A stretch of DNA of 32,579 bases, taken from an uncultured Porphyromonadaceae bacterium. Lineage in GTDB: Bacteria > Bacteroidota > Bacteroidia > Bacteroidales > Muribaculaceae. Each line of letters begins with the position of its first letter. The stretch's first letter is position 1. The position numbers and the translations under genes were made by a program. The stretch spans positions 1-32,579 of the forward strand of contig CAMWNR010000014.1 of NCBI GenBank assembly GCA_947175665.1, read 5' to 3'. Positions 17,573-26,400 of this stretch are shown here, in pieces. The notes under the pieces were generated by a model that saw nothing but the letters and a program-made list of their open reading frames with translations, was not told the DNA's origin and did no database searches.

Positions 17573-20017
17573 TTACATCTCCATATCTCCGTAGCCTGAG
17601 CCATCCATCGGTTCGGCGGCATTGCGGTTAGGTTTAGCCTTCATGTTGCCGAAGGAATATTTTACTGTCAACTGCAGTGTGCGTCCTCCGCGCCAACGCT
17701 CATCAAATTGTGTATAACCGATTCCGTCGACGGTACTTTTAAATTTGCGCGAGTTAAAGATATTACGGCAGTTGAGTGAGAATGACCAGTCACCGAGATT
17801 CTTGCGCAGACCGGCATCTACGCTCCAGCCTCCCTGACGTGAACCTTGCGCTGTGAGCATAGATGAGTTATAGTTACCGGTAGCCTGTAATGACATGCTC
17901 CAGGGGAGTTTTACCGATGCCATAACTCTGATATCCCACGCAAATGAGTCACGACCTTTTCCGGAGATAGGATAGTCATTACCCGCCGGTGATCTGAATA
18001 CCGTGCTCCAGTCTGATATATGATTATTATACAGATTCAGGGTTGTTGTAAGGTCAAGGATACGGAAGAGGTTGTTTTTACCTACTATCTCCACACCGGA
18101 ATTTAACTCTTTAGCCACATTGGCCCAGGTTGAGTACATCACATTACCTTCGAGATAGGAGATTCTGTTCATCACATTACTGCTTGTGCGCAGATAAGCG
18201 GATACCGACAATATGTGCGAGGTCCATGATTTGATGTAGTTCAGTTCAAATGCATTTGAATACTGAGGCTCGAGTTCGGGGTTACCGTACTGGATATTTG
18301 CGGGATCGGAAATATCTACAAATGAATTCAATTGACCTCCCCACGGGCGACGTATACGGCGTGTATAATTAATCTGCAATTCATTATCTTTAGGGAGCGA
18401 GTAACTCAGGAAAACAGATGGAAACAGTGCGAAATCGCGCTTCTTATACCACTCTTTATCACTTTCATTCTCACCGTATTCGAGCGATTTTGTGTTCACT
18501 TGCCACGCTTCACCTCGCACACCTGCAGAGAATGAGAATTTCTTTACTGTTCCACCGAGTGTGGCATATACTGCCGATATATTGTTGTCATAGATAAACC
18601 GGTTGTATAGATTCTCTACTATTTGCAACTCATTACCCGCATCACCCTCGTAGGTGGATACCGGAGTATTTTCGTGTGAGTAATTCCCTTGATAACCGGC
18701 TTCGAGTTTTAACCATGATGTCAATTGCTTGGCATAATCTATCTTGGCCTCTATGGAATTCATCAGCATTGACTGATTCTGCTCCTGATAAGTATCATCA
18801 TTTAGCATCGGGTCAAGAAAGGTATGCGCTTCATGAAATGTCCGGTCATTCGGGCCACCCCAATGGTTGTAACCCACCATGATGTCAAGTGTATGATTTT
18901 TACTCCATTCACGCTTGTACCCTAATTCGGCATGCGCACCCCGATTTACAGAGTGGTTGGTATTATGCGATAGATTGGTCTGCCACTGATCAGGTAGATT
19001 TGAGGTATAGTCGGTGTTGGTATAACCCCATCGGCGGCCAAACATTCCGAAGCCATTCAGATAAAACTGATCTTTATCGGTGAGATGATAAGTGGCACCG
19101 GCTCTGACGAATACATTATTGCCGTGGTTACGACTCTTACCATCGGAGTATAAGTAATCACCATTATCATAATCGCGACGGGATAAAGAACCACCTGTAT
19201 TGTGACGCATACGGAAACCTGCGCTCGCGTAAGCCTCCCATTTCGGTGAGTTAAAATTAAAACTCAATCCGGCATTACCTCCTCCTCTGGAGTTAACACC
19301 TAATTCTGCAGAGCCGAAATACCCTCCGCGTCTATCTTTTTTGAGTACGATATTGATTATACCCGATGTACCCTCAGGACTATATTTGGCCGAGGGGTTG
19401 GTGATAACCTCGATGCTTTCTATTGTTTCTCCCGGTATCTGCTCGAGTATCTGGGCACGGTTATCAGCAGTCAATCCTGACTCTTTGCCATTTATCCAGA
19501 TGGTTACCGATGAGTTGCCTCGCAGTGATACCTCACCATCCTGGTCTACCTCGACAGAGGGTATCGACTCAAGAAGTTCGGAGGCTGATTGACCGGCAGC
19601 CGCTATATTGGCATCTACCTGAAAGACTTTTTTATCAAGTTCAAAACGCATCTGCGATCTGATACCTTCAACCACAACCTCCTGAAGCACCTTGGTATCA
19701 TCGGCTAGTTTAAGTTCACCGATGCTTGCATTTTTACCTGCAACTGTCACCGGGCGCTCCTGTGATATGAGACCTACAGAGGATATGCGCACTATATATT
19801 TACCATCTTTCACTCCGGTAAGTGTAAAAGTTCCATCTTCGGCAGTCTCGGTACCGATGGCCAGAGGTTTACCCGAGGCATCGAGGAGTTGCACCGTAGC
19901 GAAATCGAGCGGTGTTCCGTCTGCTTTATTTAATGCTCTGCCGGTTATAGTGCCGTCAGCCCATGCAATAAGTGATGATACTGAAAGTATAGATAAAGTC
20001 AGCAACTTATTTTTCAT
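17573..20017 (-). CDS. TonB-dependent receptor / outer-membrane beta-barrel protein
   Basis: This 814-residue outer-membrane protein has a signal peptide (MKNKLLTLSILSVSSLIAWA). A carboxypeptidase-regulatory-like domain (about 22-105) starts GTITGRALNKADGTPLDFAT. A plug domain (about 120-225) includes SASELLESIPSVEVDQDGEV and SIEVITNPSAKYSPEGTSG. A large barrel continues to the C-terminus. This architecture fits the outer-membrane beta-barrel group close to TonB receptors (OMP_b-brl_3) rather than SusC. No susD-like partner lies beside it, so it is probably not a glycan-uptake locus. The ligand is unknown. The C-terminal tail is acidic and Met/Gly-rich (MDGSGYGDMEM). It forms a single-gene unit. 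Confidence 0.88.
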   Translation of the reverse strand: MKNKLLTLSILSVSSLIAWADGTITGRALNKADGTPLDFATVQLLDASGKPLAIGTETAEDGTFTLTGVKDGKYIVRISSVGLISQERPVTVAGKNASIGELKLADDTKVLQEVVVEGIRSQMRFELDKKVFQVDANIAAAGQSASELLESIPSVEVDQDGEVSLRGNSSVTIWINGKESGLTADNRAQILEQIPGETIESIEVITNPSAKYSPEGTSGIINIVLKKDRRGGYFGSAELGVNSRGGGNAGLSFNFNSPKWEAYASAGFRMRHNTGGSLSRRDYDNGDYLYSDGKSRNHGNNVFVRAGATYHLTDKDQFYLNGFGMFGRRWGYTNTDYTSNLPDQWQTNLSHNTNHSVNRGAHAELGYKREWSKNHTLDIMVGYNHWGGPNDRTFHEAHTFLDPMLNDDTYQEQNQSMLMNSIEAKIDYAKQLTSWLKLEAGYQGNYSHENTPVSTYEGDAGNELQIVENLYNRFIYDNNISAVYATLGGTVKKFSFSAGVRGEAWQVNTKSLEYGENESDKEWYKKRDFALFPSVFLSYSLPKDNELQINYTRRIRRPWGGQLNSFVDISDPANIQYGNPELEPQYSNAFELNYIKSWTSHILSVSAYLRTSSNVMNRISYLEGNVMYSTWANVAKELNSGVEIVGKNNLFRILDLTTTLNLYNNHISDWSTVFRSPAGNDYPISGKGRDSFAWDIRVMASVKLPWSMSLQATGNYNSSMLTAQGSRQGGWSVDAGLRKNLGDWSFSLNCRNIFNSRKFKSTVDGIGYTQFDERWRGGRTLQLTVKYSFGNMKAKPNRNAAEPMDGSGYGDMEM

Positions 20018-20174
20018 ACCTATTTTATCAAACTCTTTTTTATAATCAAATTAAAAATAAACGTAACTCCATAATAGACTATTTAAAATTTAAAAGGTTT
20101 ACACTACCCACAAAAAAAATAAGCATCCCGGACTTTCATTATATCGGTTAATTTTCACAAATTAGTTATCATCA

Positions 20175-20205
20175 TTGGGAGTATCACGATTTTTTGCTAA
20201 ATTTG
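20175..20205 (+). promoter_or_regulatory. fabD promoter
   Basis: A -33 TTG (20175-20177) is followed after 20 bp by TAAATTTG (20198-20205). The predicted start is near 20211, with a leader of about 62 nt. Confidence 0.75.
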
Positions 20206-20272
20206 TGGACTCAAATTAGATAATTACGACTATTTACTCAAAACAGATAATAACAACTTTAACGTAATAAGA

Positions 20273-21151
20273 ATGAAAGCATACGTTTTTCCCGGTCAGG
20301 GAGCACAGTTTGTAGGCATGGGCAAAGATCTTTATGATAATAATGAAGAAGCCCGCGCTATGTTTGAAAAAGCAAATGAGGTTCTCGGCTTCCGTATCAC
20401 CGATAAGATGTTTAATGGTACTGAGGAGGATCTTAAACAGACAAGCGTAACTCAGCCCGCTATTTTCTTGCACAGCGTTATTCTGGCTAAGTCGCTCGGC
20501 GATGAGTTCAAACCTGATATGGTTGCCGGTCATTCGCTCGGTGAGTTTTCCGCTCTCGTAGCAGCAGGCGCGCTCAGTTTTGAAGAGGGCCTGAAACTCG
20601 TGGCAAAACGTGCTCACGCTATGCAGAAGGCCTGCGACATCAAACCGTCTACAATGGCTGCCGTTCTCGCTCTTCCCGATGAGAAAGTCGAGGAACTTTG
20701 CGCTGAGGTTGATGATGTGGTGGCTCCCGCCAACTATAACTGTCCCGGTCAGGTAGTTATCTCCGGCACAATCGAGGGTATTGATGCCGCTTGTGAGAAA
20801 ATGCTTGCAGCCGGTGCTAAAAGAGCCCTCAAACTTAAGGTAGGTGGTGCTTTCCATTCTCCCCTTATGGCTCCTGCTCAGGAGGAACTGGCTGAGGCTA
20901 TCGAAGCAGCAGATTTCCATCAACCCGTCTGCCCTATTTACCAGAATGTAGATGGCAAACCTCATACTGATCCCGCTGAAATTAAGGCTAATCTGATCAA
21001 ACAACTCACTGCGCCCGTACGTTGGACTCAGGATGTGGAAGCAATGGTAGCCGATGGTGCAGATGAGTTTATCGAACTCGGTCCCGGTGCTGTACTTCAG
21101 GGTCTTGTCAAGAAGATTGCCCGCGGTGTAGCCACTTCAGGCAAACAATAA
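20273..21151 (+). CDS. fabD: Malonyl-CoA:acyl carrier protein transacylase
   Basis: FabD loads malonyl groups onto acyl carrier protein for type II fatty-acid synthesis. The 292-residue product begins [17 protein letters not shown], the classic start. It carries the nucleophile Ser88 in GHSLGE, His195 in GGAFHSPLM, and the final [17 protein letters not shown] block. The length is normal and both catalytic residues are intact. It stands alone rather than in a fab cluster and is separated from asd by an intrinsic terminator. Confidence 0.97.
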   Translation: MKAYVFPGQGAQFVGMGKDLYDNNEEARAMFEKANEVLGFRITDKMFNGTEEDLKQTSVTQPAIFLHSVILAKSLGDEFKPDMVAGHSLGEFSALVAAGALSFEEGLKLVAKRAHAMQKACDIKPSTMAAVLALPDEKVEELCAEVDDVVAPANYNCPGQVVISGTIEGIDAACEKMLAAGAKRALKLKVGGAFHSPLMAPAQEELAEAIEAADFHQPVCPIYQNVDGKPHTDPAEIKANLIKQLTAPVRWTQDVEAMVADGADEFIELGPGAVLQGLVKKIARGVATSGKQ

Positions 21152-21163
21152 TATCTTCATATC

Positions 21164-21201
21164 AGATGGCTACATACTTTTTTTGTAGCCATCTGTTTTT
21201 T
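21164..21201 (+). terminator. fabD terminator
   Basis: AGATGGCTACA (21164-21174) pairs perfectly with TGTAGCCATCT (21184-21194), followed by gttttttatt. It lies 12 nt past the fabD stop codon and 34 nt before the asd start. Confidence 0.9.
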
Positions 21202-21234
21202 ATTACTTATTTATCTCAGGTAAAAGATACTTAT

Positions 21235-22254
21235 ATGAATATAGCCATAGTCGGTGCTTCAGGTGCAGTGGGACAGGAATTCCTCCGCGTTCTTGCAGAG
21301 CAAAATTTCCCTATCGACAATTTGCGCCTTTTCGGCTCAGAACGTTCGGCCGGTAGCACCATCTCTTTTAAAGGTAAAGATTATACTGTCGAACTACTCT
21401 CGGAGGATTCTGACTTTTCGGGTGTCGATATAGCATTTACTTCTGCCGGTGCCGGTACCTCCAAGAAGTTCGCTGACGTTATTACTCGCCACGGTGCGGT
21501 AATGATTGATAATTCATCCGCCTTCAGAATGGATGAGGATGTTCCTCTCGTCGTTCCGGAAGTTAATCCTGAAGACGCACTCGATCGTCCACGCAATATT
21601 ATCGGTAATCCTAACTGCACCACTATCCAGATGGTTGTAGCCTTGAAACCGATTCATGATCTGTCACCCATCAAGCGTGTACGTGTGGCTACATACCAGG
21701 CCGCATCGGGTGCCGGTGCTTCTGCAATGGCCGAACTTGAAAACCAATATGCCGAACTCCTGGAGGGTAAAGAACCCACAGTCGATAAATTCGCTCATCA
21801 ACTCGCATACAACCTTATACCTCAGGTAGATGTATTTGTGGATAACGATTACACCAAAGAGGAGATGAAGATGTATAATGAGACCCGCAAAATCATGCAC
21901 TCCGACGACATCAAGGTCTCTGCCACTTGCGTTCGTGTCCCGGTACTTCGCGCTCATAGCGAGGCTATCTGGGTCGAAACCGAGTCTCCTCTGGAGATTG
22001 CAAAAGTCAAAGACGCATTCGCTAATGCCCCGGGGCTGGTAGTGTGTGATAATCCCGCAGAAAAGGTTTATCCCATGCCGCTCGGTGCCGCCGGTACAGA
22101 TCCGGTGTACGTAGGCCGTCTGCGCCGCGACATTTCAGACGACTGCGGTCTTAGTTTCTGGGTGGTAGGAGACCAGATCAAAAAAGGCGCTGCGCTCAAT
22201 GCCGTACAGATCGCTCAGTGGCTCATCGCCAATGATCCTAAATTTAAGGCATAA
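21235..22254 (+). CDS. asd: Aspartate-semialdehyde dehydrogenase
   Basis: This enzyme reduces aspartyl phosphate to aspartate semialdehyde with NADPH, feeding lysine, diaminopimelate, threonine and methionine synthesis. The 339-residue product starts with the Rossmann motif IAVIGASGAVG variant ([15 protein letters not shown]). It has the nucleophile Cys128 in GNPNCTT and His241 in [12 protein letters not shown] use the ATG at 21235, because the frame upstream runs back through the fabD terminator and is not coding. I see no clear TAnnTTTG box after the terminator, so transcription may depend on readthrough from fabD or on a non-consensus promoter. Confidence 0.96.
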   Translation: MNIAIVGASGAVGQEFLRVLAEQNFPIDNLRLFGSERSAGSTISFKGKDYTVELLSEDSDFSGVDIAFTSAGAGTSKKFADVITRHGAVMIDNSSAFRMDEDVPLVVPEVNPEDALDRPRNIIGNPNCTTIQMVVALKPIHDLSPIKRVRVATYQAASGAGASAMAELENQYAELLEGKEPTVDKFAHQLAYNLIPQVDVFVDNDYTKEEMKMYNETRKIMHSDDIKVSATCVRVPVLRAHSEAIWVETESPLEIAKVKDAFANAPGLVVCDNPAEKVYPMPLGAAGTDPVYVGRLRRDISDDCGLSFWVVGDQIKKGAALNAVQIAQWLIANDPKFKA

Positions 22255-22268
22255 TTATCACTTACTAC

Positions 22269-22317
22269 ATAAATAAACAGAGGTCGGCACATAGCATACC
22301 GACCTCTGTTTATTTAT
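22269..22317. terminator. Bidirectional terminator between asd and a convergent gene
   Basis: A perfect 19-bp stem (22269-22287 with 22299-22317) closes an 11-nt loop. A-rich and T-rich flanks suit both strands. It serves asd (plus) and the Gly/Pro-rich protein gene (minus). Confidence 0.88.
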
Positions 22318-22330
22318 ACTGTTATAATTA

Positions 22331-22876
22331 TCACAGGTTGAAATAGTATGTACCGGTTGTGAGGGGTACATAGAAATCATAGGTCTGACCTCTTAGAAAG
22401 TATGAGGTATTAAAGGCTTGCTGGTCTACATTGCGGTTCCACATATCAGTCCAGGGATTCCATGCACTGAGTACCTGCACATTATAATATGCGCCATTGT
22501 ATGAATACGCCACTCTCATAGGTACAGTACGCCAAATACCTTGCGCGTCATACCCCACACCGACTACATTGGTAATACCGTTATTCATAACATTTGGCGT
22601 GACATTCACTATCACTGACGGTGAGGAATTCCAGCCACCTCCCCAAGGGCCACCCCACATAGGGCCACCGGCAGGAGGACCGGGGTTAAATCCCCCACCG
22701 CTACCAGGCGCCGGAGCCGACTGACCGGGTCCGGGATTCCAACCGATACCGTTAGAGGGTGCCGGATTAAAACTACCACCGCTACCTGGGGCCGGAGCGG
22801 AATTTTGTGCGTATACACCTGCAGCACTTATCAATCCTGCTATTGCTAATGCTATGTATCTCTTAATTTTTTTCAT
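22331..22876 (-). CDS. Secreted Gly/Pro-rich protein of unknown function
   Basis: I do not recognise this 181-residue protein. It has a signal peptide (MKKIKRYIALAIAGLISAAGVYA, likely cut before QNSAPAP), so it is exported. Residues of about 24-85 are low-complexity, rich in Gly, Pro, Ser, Trp and Asn, with two copies of SAPAPGSGG followed by FNP. A folded-looking region follows (about 86-181) with a beta-type pattern (VIVNVTPNVMNN, WRTVPMRVAYSYNGAYYNVQV) and many aromatics. It may be a surface or wall-associated protein with a flexible linker. It has no operon partner and no clear promoter. Confidence 0.75.
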   Translation of the reverse strand: MKKIKRYIALAIAGLISAAGVYAQNSAPAPGSGGSFNPAPSNGIGWNPGPGQSAPAPGSGGGFNPGPPAGGPMWGGPWGGGWNSSPSVIVNVTPNVMNNGITNVVGVGYDAQGIWRTVPMRVAYSYNGAYYNVQVLSAWNPWTDMWNRNVDQQAFNTSYFLRGQTYDFYVPLTTGTYYFNL

Positions 22877-23000
22877 ATCCTAATTATATTTTTTATTATA
22901 TCGTATTAATTGGGCGTTAATATTACATATCTCCAATATTACACCTCATTCAATATTAAAACCGATTTTTACCTCGGTTTGTTTTTTAAATCACCATATA

Positions 23001-23032
23001 TTTGTCTAATCACGTTTTTATTAGTAATTTTG
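23001..23032 (+). promoter_or_regulatory. glyS operon promoter
   Basis: A -33 TTTG (23001-23004) is followed after 20 bp by TAATTTTG (23025-23032). The predicted start is near 23039, giving a leader of about 130 nt. Confidence 0.75.
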
Positions 23033-23044
23033 CTTATTCAAGGG

Positions 23045-23116
23045 GGATTACATCCTGTCATTTCCATCTGAAAAGCCCTACCGGCTTTTTATTTGAGATA
23101 TGATAACGGGTAATCC
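23045..23116 (+). promoter_or_regulatory. Attenuator-like structure in the glyS leader
   Basis: An inner hairpin AAAAGCC (23071-23077) with GGCTTTT (23083-23089) is followed by further T residues, like an intrinsic terminator about 50 nt after the predicted start. It is enclosed by a possible outer stem GGATTAC (23045-23051) with GTAATCC (23110-23116). The arrangement suggests premature termination control or a small leader RNA. I see no T-box specifier or known riboswitch. Confidence 0.5.
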
Positions 23117-23170
23117 TGAATACTTAATAATTTAAGCATAATATTAACAATCTCATCATAACTTTTTAAG

Positions 23171-24715
23171 ATGGCTAAACAAGAAGACGTTTTCAAAACC
23201 ATTATCGCCCATGCCAAAGAGTATGGCTTTGTATTCCAGTCAAGTGAAATATACGATGGTCTTTCAGCAGTATACGACTACGGACAGAATGGTGTGGAAC
23301 TTAAGAATAATATCAAACGCTACTGGTGGGAAGCAATGACTATGCTTCATGACAATATCGTAGGTATTGATTCGGCAATCTTCATGCACCCCACCATCTG
23401 GAAGGCATCCGGTCACGTTGATGCTTTTAACGATCCTCTGATCGATAATAAGGACTCTAAAAAACGTTACCGTGCTGATGTCCTTATCGAGGATGAAATC
23501 GCCAAGTTTGATGAGAAAATCAATAAGGAGGTAGCCAAGGCTGCCAAGCGCTTCGGTGATTCGTTTGATGAGGCTATGTTCCGCCAGACTAATCCCCGTG
23601 TTCTCGAAAATCAGAAGAAACGCGACCAACTCCATGAGCGCTTCTCTGAAGCGATGAATAATAATGATCTCGCTGACCTTAAACAGATCATTCTTGATTA
23701 TGAAATAGTTGACCCTATTTCAGGTACCCGCAACTGGACCGATGTGCGCCAGTTTAATCTTATGTTCAAGACCGAGATGGGTTCTACAGCCGATGGCGCG
23801 ATGGATGTTTACCTTCGCCCGGAAACCGCTCAGGGTATTTTTGTCAACTACCTGAACGTACAGAAAACCGGCCGTATGCGTATCCCGTTCGGTATCGCTC
23901 AGATCGGTAAGGCTTTCCGTAATGAGATTGTAGCGCGCCAGTTTATATTCCGTATGCGTGAGTTTGAACAGATGGAGATGCAATTCTTCGTGCGTCCCGG
24001 CGAGGAACTCAAATGGTTTGACTTCTGGCGTAATACCCGCCTTAAATGGCACGAGGCGTTGGGTCTGGGCAATGAGAAGTATAGATTTCATGACCACGAG
24101 AAACTCGCTCATTACGCCAACGCTGCTACTGACATCGAGTTTCAGATGCCGTTTGGATTCAAGGAGGTCGAGGGTATCCATTCCCGCACCAATTTTGACC
24201 TCTCGCAACATGAGAAGTTCTCCGGTAAGAAAATTCAGTATTTCGATCCTGAATTAAACGAAAGTTATGTACCTTACGTTATCGAAACTTCTATTGGTGT
24301 AGACCGTATGTTCCTCAGCATCTTCTGCTCTTGCTACGAAGATCAGGATCTGGGCAACGGTGATCACCGCGTGGTATTGCACTTCCCGGCTGCTCTTGCT
24401 CCGGTAAAATGTGCTGTACTCCCGCTTGTGAAGAAAGACGGTCTCCCGGAGAAGGCCCGCGAAATTCAGCATAAACTCAGATTTGACTTCACTTGTCAGG
24501 TAGATGAGAAAGACTCTATCGGTAAGCGTTACCGCCGTCAGGATGCTATCGGCACTCCTTACTGTATTACCGTTGACCATCAGACTCTCGAAGATAACAC
24601 CGTAACTTTGCGTCACAGAGACTCTATGGAGCAGGAGCGTATCAATATTGATGATCTCGAGAAGATTCTTTCTGAGAAGGTTAATCTCAACACTCTGCTC
24701 AAGAAATTGCTGTAA
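23171..24715 (+). CDS. glyS: Glycine-tRNA ligase, dimeric type
   Basis: This class II synthetase charges tRNA-Gly. The 514-residue, single-chain form is the archaeal/eukaryotic-like alpha2 type rather than the alpha2beta2 enzyme of E. coli. Class II motifs are visible in the middle: YLRPETAQGIFVNYLN, FGIAQIGKAFRNEI (motif 2) and EFEQMEMQFFVRPGEE. IETSIGVDRMFLSIF forms motif 3, followed by an anticodon-binding domain (LAPVKCAVLPLVKKDGL). It is the first gene of a likely four-gene operon. Confidence 0.97.
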   Translation: MAKQEDVFKTIIAHAKEYGFVFQSSEIYDGLSAVYDYGQNGVELKNNIKRYWWEAMTMLHDNIVGIDSAIFMHPTIWKASGHVDAFNDPLIDNKDSKKRYRADVLIEDEIAKFDEKINKEVAKAAKRFGDSFDEAMFRQTNPRVLENQKKRDQLHERFSEAMNNNDLADLKQIILDYEIVDPISGTRNWTDVRQFNLMFKTEMGSTADGAMDVYLRPETAQGIFVNYLNVQKTGRMRIPFGIAQIGKAFRNEIVARQFIFRMREFEQMEMQFFVRPGEELKWFDFWRNTRLKWHEALGLGNEKYRFHDHEKLAHYANAATDIEFQMPFGFKEVEGIHSRTNFDLSQHEKFSGKKIQYFDPELNESYVPYVIETSIGVDRMFLSIFCSCYEDQDLGNGDHRVVLHFPAALAPVKCAVLPLVKKDGLPEKAREIQHKLRFDFTCQVDEKDSIGKRYRRQDAIGTPYCITVDHQTLEDNTVTLRHRDSMEQERINIDDLEKILSEKVNLNTLLKKLL

Positions 24716-24749
24716 GCAACTCAGATTTACCACCTTATCACTTTAAGAT

Positions 24750-25340
24750 ATGAAGAATTTAATAAATAAAATACTTGTCATTGCCGCTGTCATTGCTGCT
24801 TCTCTTTCGCTGACTTCGTGCAACTACAACTCGCTTGTAGAGGAGCAGCAGGGGGTAGACCAGTCGTGGGCTGAGGTTGAAAACCAATACCAGCGTCGCG
24901 CTGACCTGATACCTAACCTTGTAAATACCGTCAAGGGGTATTCGGCTCACGAGGAGGAGACTCTTGTTAAGGTTACCGAAGCAAGAGCAAAAGCAACCTC
25001 CATCTCTATTAATGCCGATGATCTTAACGAAGAGAATCTCGCTAAGTTCCAGCAGGCTCAAAGCGAACTCAGCGGTGCGCTCAAATCGCTCCTCGCGGTC
25101 TCCGAGGCATACCCCGACCTGAAGGCCAATGAAAATTTCATGAATCTTCAGACCCAACTCGAAGGTACCGAAAATCGTATTACTATCGCACGCCGCAACT
25201 ATACCGAGGCAGTGCAGAAATACAACACCGCTATCAAGAAGTTTCCAACTAATATCTATGCCGGCTGGTTCGGTTTTACTCCCAAACCTCAGTTTAAGGC
25301 CGAAGCCGGAGCGGAAAAAGCACCCGAAGTGAAGTTTTAA
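24750..25340 (+). CDS. LemA family lipoprotein
   Basis: This 196-residue LemA-type protein has a lipobox N-terminus (SLSLTSC, Cys about 24), so it is probably lipid-anchored, with a long helical body in the periplasm. The signature SLVEEQQGVDQSWAEVENQYQRRADLIPNLVNTVKGY and the ENRITIARRNYTEAVQKYN block match the family. The molecular role of LemA proteins is not settled. The gene follows glyS by 34 nt and precedes the FKBP gene by 30 nt. Confidence 0.93.
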   Translation: MKNLINKILVIAAVIAASLSLTSCNYNSLVEEQQGVDQSWAEVENQYQRRADLIPNLVNTVKGYSAHEEETLVKVTEARAKATSISINADDLNEENLAKFQQAQSELSGALKSLLAVSEAYPDLKANENFMNLQTQLEGTENRITIARRNYTEAVQKYNTAIKKFPTNIYAGWFGFTPKPQFKAEAGAEKAPEVKF

Positions 25341-25370
25341 ACTCTATTCTTCACCACTAACAGACTTATA

Positions 25371-25928
25371 ATGAATAATTTCACAAAGTTTTTACTCCCG
25401 GCTTCCTTACCGATATTGTTGCTTACTTCTTGTCTTAAAAATGATGAGGTTGACTATAACGAGTGGGCGGATCGCAATACTCAATACGTAGTCGATGCCG
25501 AAGCGAAAGTTAATGAGGATGGTAGCAAGGTTTATACCCGCCTTACTCCCGGTTGGGCTCCGGCGGCATTCACTCTCATCAAGTGGGATAATGACCGTAG
25601 CGAAACAGCAGGAAATCTGAGCCCGATGGATAACTCGCTTGTCGACGTTAAGTATGCTCTGGATAATATTGATGGTACCCGAATCTCGGATTCTTATTCC
25701 ATGACTACTTACGGCGAGGGGATATACCGCACCAGACCTAACCAGAATATCACAGGTTTCTGGTATGCACTTACACAAATGCGCATAGGTGATAAGGTGA
25801 CTTGCATCATGCCCGCGGCCGCCGGTTACGGCAATGTGGCTTACGGAAGCATTCCTCCTTATTCTACCTTGGTGTATACTATTGAGTTGGTAGATATCCC
25901 TGCTTACGAAATACCTCTGGGTCAATAA
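25371..25928 (+). CDS. FKBP-type peptidyl-prolyl isomerase lipoprotein
   Basis: The 185-residue product is a predicted lipoprotein (LLTSC lipobox, Cys about 21) with a C-terminal FKBP domain. The domain shows IGDKVTCIMPAAAGYGNVAYG and SIPPYSTLVYTIELVDI, the usual end of the fold. It would assist proline isomerisation and folding of envelope proteins. The first strands of the domain (VDVKYALDNIDGTRISDSY) are recognisable but divergent, so activity is likely but not certain. It is the third gene of the glyS operon, 11 nt before the next frame. Confidence 0.88.
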   Translation: MNNFTKFLLPASLPILLLTSCLKNDEVDYNEWADRNTQYVVDAEAKVNEDGSKVYTRLTPGWAPAAFTLIKWDNDRSETAGNLSPMDNSLVDVKYALDNIDGTRISDSYSMTTYGEGIYRTRPNQNITGFWYALTQMRIGDKVTCIMPAAAGYGNVAYGSIPPYSTLVYTIELVDIPAYEIPLGQ

Positions 25929-25972
25929 CATTAATAATTATGATTTTTAACCATATCTCAATACGCTCCCTG

Positions 25973-26299
25973 ATGAAAGTTTTGCCGGCATCTGCAGCAA
26001 TATTCGCTATGGCTTTTATGGCATCTTGCGGCAATACCGTTAAAGAAACTGAAAACAGCGAAGAGACTGCCGCCATGATCGAGGCGGCCCAGATCGAAGG
26101 TCGCGGTGCCGCACGTCGTGTCATTAACCGTACCTTTAACGACTCTTTGGCTCTGCAGGGCGCTATCCTTGAAGCCAATGCGGCAAAGTCAAAGTATCAG
26201 ATGGAGAATAAGCCTGAATGTGAAGCGGCTTTTGACTCCGCTTTTATCTCCACCATCCGTACTACTCGCCCCGACCTTGCGCGTCAACTGGCCAAGTAA
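25973..26299 (+). CDS. Small lipoprotein of unknown function
   Basis: I do not recognise this 108-residue protein. The N-terminus MKVLPASAAIFAMAFMASC is a lipoprotein signal with the modified Cys at 19. The mature part (about 90 residues) is charged and looks helical (ETAAMIEAAQIEGRGAARRV, GAILEANAAKSKYQMENKPE). The frame could begin 11 codons earlier (25940), just 11 nt after the FKBP stop. I prefer 25973 because it gives a standard signal peptide. Its place at the end of the glyS-lemA-FKBP operon and its lipid anchor suggest an envelope role. Confidence 0.75.
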   Translation: MKVLPASAAIFAMAFMASCGNTVKETENSEETAAMIEAAQIEGRGAARRVINRTFNDSLALQGAILEANAAKSKYQMENKPECEAAFDSAFISTIRTTRPDLARQLAK

Positions 26300-26302
26300 T
26301 GA

Positions 26303-26358
26303 CCTCAATAACTAATCACGTATACCTAATCACTATCACTAATACTTAATACCTAATA
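26303..26358. repeat. Degenerate taatcactaata repeat
   Basis: This run is composed of words such as caataactaatcac, cctaatcactatcac and taatacttaatacc, the same words as in the 21-bp array at 1-77. It lies between the small lipoprotein stop codon and the terminator. Confidence 0.6.
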
Positions 26359-26400
26359 AAGATGCACCGTATGTTACGATTACGGTGCATCTTGCTTTTT
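26359..26400. terminator. Bidirectional terminator overlapping a coding end
   Basis: AAGATGCACCGTA (26359-26371) pairs perfectly with TACGGTGCATCTT (26381-26393), followed by gcttttt on the plus strand. The last codons and stop of the minus-strand TIGR02757 gene (stop at 26380-26382) lie inside the right arm. The glyS operon and the convergent gene share the hairpin. Confidence 0.88.

Noticed and set aside
17573-20017. SusC of a polysaccharide utilisation locus
   Set aside because: No SusD-like gene or glycan enzyme is adjacent, and the barrel sequence fits the other TonB-linked group better.
20234-21004. 256-residue minus-strand frame over fabD
   Set aside because: It is antisense to a clear FabD with intact catalytic residues and resembles no family.
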